In this document: positions 11,220 through 21,268 of the stretch, piece after piece
Layout of the letters: each line of letters starts with the position of its first letter
How positions within the stretch are numbered: position 1 is the stretch's first letter
Notes under the pieces: model-generated
Told to the model about the DNA's origin: nothing
What the model saw: the letters and a program-made list of their open reading frames with translations, nothing else
Databases searched by the model: none
Position numbers and translations under genes: made by a program
Source of the DNA: Meandrina meandrites
Taxonomy: Eukaryota > Cnidaria > Anthozoa > Scleractinia > Meandrinidae
DNA: 64,000 nt
Reading direction: 5' to 3'
Assembly: GCA_963693305.1 (NCBI GenBank)
Contig: OY855913.1
Coordinates: 22,301,614-22,365,613 of the forward strand

Positions 11220-12113
11220 ATGAATGAAGCCAAAGAACTCTACCCATCGTTTATTGCTATTTCTGTCTTAAACGCCTTCTTATCCTACTCTGCCATCATG
11301 TTGAACATTGTCACAATTCACGCGGTAAGGAAGACTTCGTCGTTGCCAAAGCCTCTAAAAACATTGCTCCTGAGTCTTGCTCTTTCTGATCTTGGTGTTG
11401 GTTTAATGGCACAACCTTTATACATCGCATGGCTGGTCAAGTTGTTACAGAACAATACTGAAAGCAGTTCAACTTACACCATGGAGATCGCGTTTCTCGT
11501 CGTTATTGGTATTTTTGTTCTCGTTTCGTTCCTCGGTGTTGTGGCCATAAGTGTAGACAGATTCTTGGCAATTCATCTTCATCTCAGATACCAGGAACTT
11601 GTGACTCACAAGCGTGTTGTGGCTGTGACGATCTCAATATGGGTGTTTAGTGCGTTTTTCTCGTTAATTAGTTTGTGGATCTCAAGAGATGTTATAGATA
11701 TTGCTTGCATTTTTATTTTTGGTCTTTTTATCACTGGTATAACAGTAATTTATTTTAGGATTTATTTTGTAGTAAAACGCCATACAAACCAAATTCAGGC
11801 CCTGCAGATACAACAAGAAGCTCAGAGTGACGAAATGACAAATTTTGCTAGGCTGAGAAAATCTGCAGTTAGTACATTCTACGTATATCTAGTGTTTGTG
11901 ATCTGTTATTTGCCTGGATATTGTAGGGTGATTATCATAACTATAGTCTCTGAACAAAATACCACATCAGTGGGTTTTATTCTATACATGTGCTCGTGGT
12001 CCCTGATATTACTCAATTCATCATTAAACCCTATTATTTACGGTTGGAAGATGAGACACATTCGACACGCTATCATGGACATACTACGTAATGCATTTGC
12101 AAGACACAACTAA
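11220..12113 (+). CDS. GPCR-1: single-exon rhodopsin-like receptor
   Basis: This 297-residue class A GPCR has seven hydrophobic segments: TM1 11-35 (Asn29), TM2 46-70 (Asp57 in LALSDLG), TM3 88-112 followed by DRF (113-115) in place of DRY, TM4 133-153 (Trp141), TM5 160-184, TM6 218-242 with FVICYLP, and TM7 with NPIIY (270-274). A short helix 8 and tail follow. I chose the ATG at 11220 because all paralogues start there; an in-frame ATG at 11049 lies in the shared non-coding cassette. There is no Cys at the top of TM3, extracellular loop 2 is very short and TM5 lacks its usual Pro, features of the melanocortin/cannabinoid/adenosine-type receptors. The ligand is unknown. NNT in the first extracellular loop is a possible glycosylation site. 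AATAAA at 12246-12251 precedes the array-wide ACCG(T/C) motif. Confidence 0.9.
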   Translation: MNEAKELYPSFIAISVLNAFLSYSAIMLNIVTIHAVRKTSSLPKPLKTLLLSLALSDLGVGLMAQPLYIAWLVKLLQNNTESSSTYTMEIAFLVVIGIFVLVSFLGVVAISVDRFLAIHLHLRYQELVTHKRVVAVTISIWVFSAFFSLISLWISRDVIDIACIFIFGLFITGITVIYFRIYFVVKRHTNQIQALQIQQEAQSDEMTNFARLRKSAVSTFYVYLVFVICYLPGYCRVIIITIVSEQNTTSVGFILYMCSWSLILLNSSLNPIIYGWKMRHIRHAIMDILRNAFARHN

Positions 12114-12251
12114 GGAAATTGTAGTCACATCAGTGAACAGCGACATAGCAAACTTAAGATAATCCTGATCATTGTTTTTAAGATTTTCTTTTTTTTTTGT
12201 CTTTAATTTTTATTCAAATCTAACGCTTTAATGTAAAAATAAAAAAATAAA

Positions 12252-13110
12252 ACCGCTTACAGCTGCTTAGAAAATCGTCTTTTTTACCGTTTTCATTCTC
12301 TTTATCGACTTTTTTGTGCTGTGTACATGTGAAGGCCACTTTAGTTTCATCCCGAGCTTTTTAACTCAACCTAATTTTGATACATAGCTTTGAATATCAA
12401 TTCTCATTACTGATATACATGCATTTCTTTCAATATTAGTTGTGAGAACTTGGTGTTCATCAAGACGGTATCTCATAGCTTGTTATCTTTTTTTCTTTCT
12501 CGTCACCTGTCATGCTTGGCAATATAATATGTTGATATTTTAATGAGACTTTTTTGATCGTCACTTGGGACTGTTGCAATAAAATATTCGCACGTACGAC
12601 CAATTGCTAATTATAATTAATCACCAAATTTAACCTGGCCAACTCACTTGACCAATTTTGTTAAAACTTTTTAGTCCTATCTCTCACATCTTGTCTTAAA
12701 GAGGAGACTATTCAGAAGAGTTTATTTTCTAATAGACAGACAGGCTGCAGGCTGAATGCACCTGTGTTAATCTTTCACTGCTGAAAGACGCCGGGTAAAA
12801 CCTTTAGAAGCCATAAACAGCATCAAATGGTGCATCTACGTACTGCATTTAAAACACTTCGCTTATCATTGACGGTTTTCCACATTAGTTTTCATGACAA
12901 ACTTTAATTGAGAATCTATTGTATTAACTATACTTTGCGCGCTGAATTGACATTCAAATTGAAAATCGGCATTTTTTTAATTTTTATTTTTAATAACAAG
13001 AATTGACAATATCATAACTGCACTTAGAATCTTTGATTTTCTAACTTCGGAATACGGCAAACTAATAAAAAATTAATTACTTGGGCCCATTTTAAGACCT
13101 CTTGTTAGAA
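12252..13110. repeat. Shared intergenic block upstream of GPCR relic 2
   Basis: Diverged copy of the block before GPCR-1: GTGAAGGCCACTTTAGTTTC, then GTGAGAACTTGGTGTTCATC, then AATATTCGCACGTACGACCA. No gene is seen. Confidence 0.55.
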
Positions 13111-13330
13111 TATTCAGTTTTTACAGGAAGACAGATGAATTTTGGTAAACGCATAAATCATTCCTAAAAGAAAGTAGGCTTACTTAAATTATGCAAAATT
13201 AATTATGCAAACTATACCATGCGCCGGGAACGTGCCTGCGAAAAAAGTTACAGTAGAAACTTTTAGTGATCGTTTTGGGAAGCTTAAAAATGAATGATGC
13301 CGAAAACCGTTACTTGATGCAGCTTTACAC
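13111..13330 (+). pseudogene. Decayed GPCR relic 2 (5' flank and start only)
   Basis: GAATATTCAGTTTTTACAGG and ACCATGCGCCGGGAACGTGC repeat the upstream cassette. ATGAATGATGCCGAAAACCG at 13290 matches the first codons of GPCR-1 (ATGAATGAAGCCAAAGAAC). Similarity stops after about ten codons and no transmembrane sequence follows. Confidence 0.6.
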
Positions 13331-13628
13331 AATTGAAAGATCTGCGCGGGCAAATTGCCTATGGAACACCATGCATGATTGTTACTCCGGTACAACCAAT
13401 TTGTATCGCGTTTTGTTCTTCCTTGCAAACCATGAACATTTTCAATACCAACTAATTGTACAAACTTTGTTGGTAATTTTTAGTCTTATCTCTGGTTGTC
13501 GTATCCGGTCTCAAAGAGGAGCGCTATTCAAAAGAGTTATTAGATAGACAGTTTTGAAACATCTGCGTTATTATAAGCTTTACAAAAACATGTCATGTTG
13601 AAATTTACGCAATAGCTTAACGAAAAAT

Positions 13629-14937
13629 AAAATAAACGGCACGCGATGCATGCAGAAGCGATGACGTTTCACAAGGGGTCTTTGATAATTTTCAGAACAT
13701 TTGTCAAAAAATTAGGGTACATAAAAGTAACTGACAACTTCTGTGCTGAATGATTGTTCAACAAAAATTGCGTTATCTTGGCGTGACATACGATATACGA
13801 TGCAGCAAGGTCAACAGGTCAAACGCTGTCTAAAATTGTTTACACCTTTTGTTTTAAAGAATGGAGAGATTTCTGTTTACTAAATCTTATAGAACGCATC
13901 AAATATAATTTGTTTCTTTCGTTTATGCTTTAAATTAGTCCTTTCTAACGGCCCAGGAGTATTTTGCTTTGAGTTCTATGCGACGATTTCTTGTTGAGTT
14001 GACTTGATTTCTTTTCCCAGTATTCGGTTCTTCGGTTCTACAGATCGGTTGATCACAACAGGCAACAGACAATAGACAACAACAGATCCTGTCCACTCGC
14101 ACGGCGAGATAAATCGATCATCGCTTTAATAAATAAACGGCACGCAATGCATGCAGAAGCGATGACGTTTCACAAGGGGTCTTTAAGAATTTTCAGGAAA
14201 TTTGACAGAAAATTTCAAGAAAGTTAATAAAAATAGCTGGCAACTTCTGTGTTGAATGATTGTTCGACAAAAGTTGCGTTATGTTGCAGGGGAGATATCT
14301 GATACTGACGACATATGATACAAGGTCAAACGCTGTCTTGAAATTGTTGAGCCCTTTTGTTTTTAAAAAAAGATAAAGATTTCTGTTTACTAAATCTTAT
14401 AAAACACATCAAATATAATTAGTCTCTTTCACTTATACTTAGAATTAGTCCTTTCTAACTGCCCGGGAGTATTTTGCTTTAAGTTCTACGCAGTGCTTTC
14501 TTGTTGAGTTAAACTTGATTTCTTTTCTACTGACGTTTATTCCTGAACAACTTCTGTGTTGAATGACTGTTTGACAAAAGCTGTGTTATCTTGTAGCGCG
14601 ACATCCGATACTGACGACATAAGATACAAGGTCAAACGCTGTCTTGAAAATGCTTAGCCTTTTTCTTTTAAAAAATGTAAAGATTTCTGTTTACTAAATC
14701 TAATAAAATACATCAAATATAATTTGTGTCTTTCGTTTATACATAGAATCGGTTCTTTCTAACTGCCCGGGAGTATTTTGCTTTGAGTTCTACGCCGTGA
14801 TTTCTTGTTGAGTTTTACTTGAATTCTTTTCTACTGACGTTTATCCCTGAAGTTAGTTCCAAATTCTATTCGGTTCTAGAAAGATCGGTGATTGCAGCAG
14901 ACAACAGATCCCGTCCACTCGCACGACGAATACAACA
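13629..14937. repeat. Three tandem diverged copies of a 0.4-0.5 kb unit
   Basis: GAAGCGATGACGTTTCACAA opens copies near 13655 and 14156. ACAACTTCTGTG(C/T)TGAATGA recurs near 13735, 14240 and 14548. GTCAAACGCTGTCTTGAAA and GAGTATTTTGCTTTGAGTTC recur in all three. The first period is about 502 bp, and the third copy lacks its start. No coding potential is seen. Confidence 0.75.
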
Positions 14938-15095
14938 AGAACACAAACCATGCACCTAGTTCCCAATGCTCTTCGGTTCAATTCAGGGAGTAATCGTAAC
15001 ACCGTAACACCAAAAATTCCATAAATTCCATCGCTTTTCCACTTTACAGCATTAACCGATGACGTCATGAAATGACGTCATCGCTTAAAAAAGGT
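14938..15095. repeat. 157-bp direct repeat, copy 1, with paired CRE sites
   Basis: Matches 15346-15505 almost base for base (CACCTAGTTCCCAATGCTCT, CAGGGAGTAATCGTAACACC). It ends in two TGACGTCA palindromes at 15060-15067 and 15073-15080. Confidence 0.8.
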
Positions 15096-15345
15096 TTAAG
15101 ATGGCTCACCTTTTCAACAGATGTTTCAAAACTGCTAATAATCGGTTGCTTCGTCTGCAGTCACGACAGACATCACTTCTTAACTTTATGCCAAATTTAT
15201 TCGATAACTGATAAAGTGCAACACTCACTGCAGACTCGAAATCTCAATTTAACAGCTACAAATGAAATAAGGTTTGCCGATCGGTGATGATACAAGCTGC
15301 AAAAAAATATCTTCCTTTGCCAAAAAACAAGATGGCGGATCTCAA

Positions 15346-15505
15346 AAAGAATACAAACAATGCACCTAGTTCCCATTGCTCTTCGGTTCAATTCAGGGAG
15401 TAATCGTAACACCGTAACACCAAAAATTCCATAAATTCCATCGCTTTTCCGCTCTATAGCATTAACCGATGACGTCATAAAATGACGTCATCGCTTAAAA
15501 ACTCA
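15346..15505. repeat. 157-bp direct repeat, copy 2, with paired CRE sites
   Basis: Second copy of the repeat at 14938-15095, differing at a few positions. It lies immediately upstream of the GPCR-2 promoter cassette. Confidence 0.8.
15470..15490. promoter_or_regulatory. Two tandem CRE palindromes upstream of GPCR-2
   Basis: TGACGTCA at 15470-15477 and 15483-15490 are perfect cAMP response elements with start-to-start spacing of 13 bp. They lie about 340 bp before the GPCR-2 ATG. They sit at the end of a repeat, so function is a guess. Confidence 0.45.
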
Positions 15506-15642
15506 GTTAATTTTGGTTTTTCAAATAACATAGAAACTACTTTCAGTTATGATTTTGTTTTAGTAACACGGCGAAATCGATATAAGACATCAAAGCGAAT
15601 TTCTTGGGACCTCTTTCTAAGAAAACCTCTCCCTTCTACTTT

Positions 15643-15730
15643 GAATATTCATTTTTACATCAGGAAAACAGATGGAACTTTGCACGCATATATCATACCC
15701 AGACAGGAAGTCGACTTAATTATTTGATCT
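15643..15730 (+). promoter_or_regulatory. Conserved 5' cassette of GPCR-2
   Basis: GAATATTCATTTTTACATCA, then GGAAAACAGATGGAACTTTG, then ATCATACCCAGACAGGAAGTC. It is nearly identical to the cassette of GPCR-1 and lies 100-185 bp before the ATG. Confidence 0.5.
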
Positions 15731-15827
15731 CCTCATCAAAGATCAGACAATCTCCTGCGTCGGGAAAGCTTCTACATCACAACTTTGCTGATTAGTTTAA
15801 CTATTCTTTTTTTAACGTTCAACGACA

Positions 15828-16733
15828 ATGAGTGAAGCTAAAGACCTATACCCATCGTACATCGCTAATTGTGTTTTTAACGCCTTCTTATCCTACTCTG
15901 CCATCATGTTGAACATTGTGACAATTCACGCGATACGGAAGACTTCGTCGTTGCCAAAGCCTCTAAAAACATTGCTCCTGAGTCTTGCTGTTTCTGATCT
16001 TGGTGTTGGTTTAATGGGGCAACCTTTCTACATCGCACTGCTGGTCAAGTGGGTACAGAACAACACTGAAAGCAATTCAACTGATACTATGCGGATCGCG
16101 TTTGTCAATGTTATAGTTTTCTTTTTTCTAGCTTCGTTCTTTGGTGTTGTGGCGATGAGTGTAGACAGATTCTTGGCAATTCGTCTTCATCTCAGATACC
16201 AGGAACTTGTGACTCACAAGCGTGTTGTTGTCGCGGTGATCTCGATATGGGTGTTTAGTGTATTTCTTTCGATAATTAACATCTCAAAGAACATTACTAA
16301 TTCCTTAAGCATGATCCTCGTTATTGTGTTTAGTCTTTGTTTCATTTGTACAGCAGTTATATATTACAAAATTTATATAGCCGTAAGACGCCATACAAAC
16401 CAAATTCAGGCCCTGCAGGTACAACAAGAATCCCAGAATGAGGAAATGACAAATTTTGCTAGGTTAAGAAAATCTGCAGTCGGTACATTTTACGTATATC
16501 TCGTATTTGTGCTCTGTTATTTACCAGTTTATTGTATGATGATTACCCACATTATAGTTTCAAAGCCAGACACCGTTATAGATGGTTTTAGATTGTATTC
16601 ATGGACCTTGTTATTTCTTAATTCATCTTTGAATCCTATTGTTTACTGTTGGAAAATGAGACACATTCGACACGCTATCATGGACATACTGCGAAATATA
16701 TTTCTCAAATTCATTAATAATTCATCTGGTTAA
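15828..16733 (+). CDS. GPCR-2: single-exon rhodopsin-like receptor with repeat-derived tail
   Basis: This 301-residue paralogue has the array signatures: Asp in LAVSDLG (TM2), DRF after TM3, CYLP in TM6, NPIVY in TM7 and no TM3 cysteine. NNTES between TM2 and TM3 keeps a glycosylation sequon. The start ATGAGTGAAGC aligns with all siblings. It departs from them after the helix 8 motif MDILRNIF. Siblings end within about five residues, whereas this one continues LKFINNSSG and stops. Those last codons and the stop are part of an interspersed repeat found also at 1783-2065 and 58537-58838. The polyadenylation signal is probably ATTAAA at 17161-17166, followed by ACCGTG as in the siblings. Confidence 0.9.
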   Translation: MSEAKDLYPSYIANCVFNAFLSYSAIMLNIVTIHAIRKTSSLPKPLKTLLLSLAVSDLGVGLMGQPFYIALLVKWVQNNTESNSTDTMRIAFVNVIVFFFLASFFGVVAMSVDRFLAIRLHLRYQELVTHKRVVVAVISIWVFSVFLSIINISKNITNSLSMILVIVFSLCFICTAVIYYKIYIAVRRHTNQIQALQVQQESQNEEMTNFARLRKSAVGTFYVYLVFVLCYLPVYCMMITHIIVSKPDTVIDGFRLYSWTLLFLNSSLNPIVYCWKMRHIRHAIMDILRNIFLKFINNSSG

Positions 16734-17003
16734 CACGGAGGAAATCAGAACCGTGACGGTGGTTTGAAATCTTAATTAGCATAGAATTTTAATATTTTAT
16801 TTCTCTGTTTTCTCAATAGTTTTAGTTTCGATTGAGAAGATATACCAAACACTCGTGAGAGTGTTTCATCACATGCCCAAACACTTCGAAGTTCGCCAAA
16901 AATACTCCGCTACGCGTCGTATTTTCAACTCTCTTCTCGATGTTTGGAAATGTGATGAAACACCCTCCCTCGTGTTTGATATATTACTTCCAAGTCTCAG
17001 CTG
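16697..17003 (+). repeat. TATCAAACAC-type repeat, copy C, overlapping the GPCR-2 3' end
   Basis: TTCATTAATAATTCATCTGG, GAAATCAGAACCGTGACGGT, TTAATTAGCATAGA and the inverted ends ATACCAAACACTCGTGAGAG/CTCGTGTTTGATATATTAC match the FAK-intron copy at 58537-58838 on the opposite strand. The repeat supplies the last codons and stop of GPCR-2. Confidence 0.75.
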
Positions 17004-17179
17004 ACGAGATTGAGTTCAGCTACATGTAAGTAGGGTGAGCAGCGTTATAGAAAAAAAAACTAAAAAATAATTGAAATAAATGTATTTTATGCTACTGTGT
17101 TTCGAATCTCCATGATTTTTCTACTCATGTTTAACGTTTATGTGTCACACAACGAAATTTATTAAAACCGTGTGCAGCT

Positions 17180-17440
17180 GCTTGATAAATCGTCTTTTAT
17201 ACGGTGATACTTTGCAAAAACACTCCCGTCTCAGCGCAAACGCCAATGTCCCGCGCATCAGCGTCTAAAAGAAGGTGAGCGGAGATGATGCGCTTGAATA
17301 AGCTCTCGCCTTCCTTCAGGGATTGTGATCCTGTTTTGATTCTGGTCGGGAATCGTATGAGGCTATAAATATGGGTTGAGTTTGTTGTTGGTTCTCTCGC
17401 CTTGCTCCAATGGCTTTTCTCCGAGTAGCACAGTTTTCCT
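17180..17440 (+). mobile_element. Decayed tRNA-derived SINE downstream of GPCR-2
   Basis: TGAATAAGCTCTCGCCTTCC, GATTCTGGTCGGGAATCGTA and GAGTTTGTTGTTGGTTCTCT align in order with the better preserved SINEs after GPCR-3 and GPCR-5. The B-box is degraded. Confidence 0.55.
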
Positions 17441-17689
17441 CCCCTCCAAAATTTCAGTCCAAATTCCAATTCGCTCGTGAAAGAGGACCTTCATGAAAAT
17501 CAGCTACCGCTAATGCGGGCTTCCTCTCTAGCATAATACTTTATTAAATTTGTTTCGTTTACTTTTACGAGTCTTATGAAAAGCAATACTACCAAATTGT
17601 CGATAAAGCACTGGCTAATGAACATGATTAAAAGATTTTGAGTGTTGTAAAACCAAAATTAGTGTAATCACTTTGGCCAATCTTAGATA

Positions 17690-17835
17690 AGGACATATCA
17701 ATCACATAAAGTGAGTACGTGTAGTTGGCGCGAGGTGCAGCGAAACCTGCACGAGCGAGTTTCGATTGGTTCTGGCTTCTGATTGGATAAGAAAGTGGCG
17801 CAAGTTTGTAAACCAATTAGTGAGCGTTGTAATGC
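17690..17835 (+). repeat. CCAAT-box-rich interspersed repeat, copy 1
   Basis: GATTGGTTCTGG, TCTGATTGGATAAGAAAGTG and AAACCAATTAG lie within 80 bp, beside CGCGAGGTGCAGCGAAACC. The reverse complement of 49785-49935 has the same order of motifs. Confidence 0.55.
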
Positions 17836-17906
17836 AAAAACAGAGCACATGCGAATTACTTTCGTCACTCGAGTGACAACCACTCTAAACCATTTGTTGA
17901 ACTGTA

Positions 17907-18075
17907 TACAGTTGAATCCCGATAACTCGAAATCGAATAAGGTTCGAGTTAGCGGGGATTCGAGTTATTGAGGGTAAAATCATTAAGAAAATGACCTGGA
18001 GGGGAATCAAAAAGGTTCAAGTTAGCGTGGAAGATTCGAGTTATTGAGGGTTCGAGTTATCAAGATTCAACTGTA
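17907..18075. mobile_element. Pogo/Tigger-like MITE (TACAGTTGAATC ends), copy 1
   Basis: TACAGTTGAATCCCGATAAC at the left is answered by GTTATCAAGATTCAACTGTA at the right, with TA at both borders as expected for Tc1/mariner-pogo insertion. The related copy is at 57303-57466. Confidence 0.8.
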
Positions 18076-19242
18076 CTTACATAATTACCCATACTAATTG
18101 TGTAACTCGACAAATATCACAAAACATCAATGGCATTCTGCATTTGCATTCTAAACAATGTAGAGAAAACCTCTTCAATTGGTAAACTATATCAACCAAC
18201 CAAGCTCCTAAAGTATCATGGGTAAGCCTTCACTCCCTTACAGTGTTGAACTAAAAAAAATCTCTTTATGTATCCGTCTTAACTTGTTGAAGACATCATT
18301 CAGTGAAAGAGGATTGAACATGCATGCTTGCCTTGATTCTATGTAAGAACTTGTGAAGCAAATTCCCGGATGAGAGGAAGTTCCCCAAACCGGAAGCTGG
18401 GATATGAGCTACATTAAATAATTCATTTCTTGAAATAAATATTCTTTAGTGTTTATAACAAATTCAAGGAGACAAGTTATGAGAATCAATGACCTTATCA
18501 TCTAAGAAATAAGTCTCCTGATCTAACCGAAAATTCTCCCAGGAATAGGCATAGAAAATGCATGAAAATAGTAAGGAGAATTTCAGTGCGATACTAATCT
18601 TGGGACGTTCCAAGCTCTCTTGACTCTGTTTGACTTTTGACTTTGTTTACGAACTGAAAAGGGGAAGTTGTAGTGCCTGAGTGAACCACAAAAAAATAAC
18701 CTATAATAACAGTCAACACAGAACCCTTCAAATCGCTCAAATTCGTCATTTTGAGCTGCAGAGACGACAAAATAAAGCAGTTTATTTTGAGCTTACATGT
18801 AGACATTACTTGCAATATTTTACTATGATAAGACCCTTTCAATATTCTCATACATTTCTTTATATTTCGAACATACAGTCACACCACTAGTGTGGGCCCC
18901 CATGACATGAGGAAATCCAAGATGGCGAAATTTCGAAATTATGACGATCTGTATGTCAGCAACAAAACGAAAATGTTTGATGGTTTACACACCATACAAG
19001 TTTTATCACCACGGCTGAAATGATTTTCGGAATAAAGAAGAATGTGGGAGGCACTTTCTAGATTTTTCTAGTCTCCAGTTCTACGAACGATAAAACTCCT
19101 TTTCTAAATGGTACATTTTGTTTTGGATACATTTGCATTAATATTTTAGGAAAGCCCTGTCACACATTCGCGGTAATTTTACTTCCTACACGAAGTGTGG
19201 AAACCCATGCACTAACCTTGACAGACATGCACGTCCCAAGTT
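18076..19242. other. Gene-free spacer
   Basis: Only short ORFs without motifs are seen. No gene or RNA is supported. Confidence 0.4.
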
Positions 19243-19692
19243 ACCGTATCGGCCTTGAATAAGAGCCATCCGTCGTTTATTTGCCCTTTTTTGGTGAAAA
19301 TATTAGATATTATCGCCTCTCTTGTATAACGCCTCCCCCTCCGCCCCGCAATTCCCGCAACCCAGCATCAATAACTACAAATTATGCAAGAAAAGGTAAA
19401 TTAAGAACACTAAGAACGCTCAAATCTCGTACCAAGATCTTCTCAACCCTCGTCTTGCGAAGTGAGTAAACATCTGGGTACGAGATTAAGAAAGCTCACG
19501 TTCAGTGGATTTTGTCGATGCAATTGTGTTTTGGTTGACTAGGATAACAAGACAAAATATTTACTGATCGACTTCAAGAAGTAATATTTGGATTAATCCT
19601 CCCTCTCAACAAATCGCCTCCTCTCGGATAATCGCCTCCTTTGGGCGCAAACAATAAAATAATTGCCCCCGGCTATTATTCAAGGAAATCGG
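19243..19692. mobile_element. MITE with CCTTGAATAAxAGCC ends, containing a nested MITE
   Basis: CCTTGAATAAGAGCC near the left end is answered by GGCTATTATTCAAGG at the right. ATCGCCTCC repeats fill the subterminal parts. An inner pair CTCGTACCAAGAT/ATCTGGGTACGAG (about 19425-19483) looks like a nested element related to the CTCGTCCCCAGAG family. Confidence 0.65.
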
Positions 19693-21180
19693 TAATTTTT
19701 CTCTTTTTACCTGCCAGGTTTTACAATAATAATGTATTGATTTTGACGAGAATTTTATCGCCGCTTCGGGTTGCTGTTGCGATGAAATACTCGCGCACTC
19801 GACCTAATGCATGTTGCATCGCGTTTTCGCTAACTGAGTCAGATTAGATTTAACTATTTTCGGTTTTCCTGACAAAGCCAATGTAACAATTTTATTGCTA
19901 TTTATTATTCCAACATGTGGTCGTCAATTACGGTCTTAAGAAGAGCTCTATTCGGACCAGATAACTTTCAGATCGACAGGTTGTTAAGCTGACAGAGAAA
20001 CATGGCGTGTTAAAGCATGTTAAAGCCTAAGAAATAAACGTTCAACTTGGATTCAAATATGACTTCATTTTATTATGTTCAAGTTTAGGAGCTAAGTAGT
20101 AGACATCAAGAACTCGATACAAAAATTGACAAAGGTTTGCGTGCTAAATGCGCATATAAAATAAAGTTACATCTTTGGTAGAAATATTTAAAAAAACGTC
20201 TTTTAAAAAAGATGTCCATCTTCGTATAAAGCAGGGATACCGTTAAACTATATAATAATTCAATGCACATCAATCGCCGGGTGCAGTGGTTATTGTCAGA
20301 TACGCTTAAAAGGTTAAAGCTTAGCTGCGTTAAATCGTTTTTGCAGAGTTAATCTATATGTAAATATTGTATGATATATTTCCTTTAACAACTAATGGGT
20401 TTATACATCATTAGCATAATTTGACATGATATTTTTTCGGTTGCTATCAAATCTTTGCTCTTTTAGTTTTACTTATAGTTAAAGTCGGTATTTTAATCGA
20501 TGTATGTGAATGCATACTAGCTTTATGTTTTTTTATAATTATTTACCACCAGAAAGAAGTCTAAGTTAAATTAACTCAAAGGACTAATGAATCATATCTA
20601 TAAGCTTTGAATCACTTTTAAAAACAAAACACAGCGCCCGATGTTACATAAAAACATAAAATCCTAAATAAGTTTCGAATTAAGTAGCATCAGAGCTTAG
20701 ATTCAGCGATCCCTTTTAACTTAGATTTTAAAAGAAATTTTTTTCTATAATAATCTATAATTTCATTATAACAGCGATCAGTTTAAAGTTTAAACAGCTG
20801 TTTGATGTTTAAAACTACTTTTGACGTTGGAAGAATTTCCAGGAAAAAAAACATTATATGGTAGAATTGAGCACCAAAATACGACTGAAGAAGATTGATG
20901 AATGATCAACGACGAACTTGAAAAAAATTCGCGTATTTTTTCAAGATGCATCTTCAACGCCGTAGCCCCCTTAAGCTAATAAGAATAAAATTAATGTCAA
21001 AGTGGAGACGGAATGTCCCAAGGCGAAATTAATACTCCATTATAAGTACCTAATAATCTCATATACGATTACGGAACTTTTTAATGACATGTGTTATCAG
21101 TAATGCCGTGCCTAATCCTCAAAGTTTCAGCTTCCATGCAGTTTATCACGACGCACGTTTTCCCACCTTAGGACTCCAAT
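19693..21180. other. Upstream region of GPCR-3; no gene seen
   Basis: The start carries the array block (GATGAAATACTCGCGCACTC, ATCGCGTTTTCGC). The rest is AT-rich with no gene. The usual GATATTC cassette of other copies is not recognisable here. Confidence 0.45.
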
Positions 21181-21268
21181 TTTAGTGGCGAGCGTTTAAA
21201 CAAAACCACAAAACTATCTTGCGCGCCAAGGAAGTGCCTGAAGGACAATTTTACAAAACATCAATACA

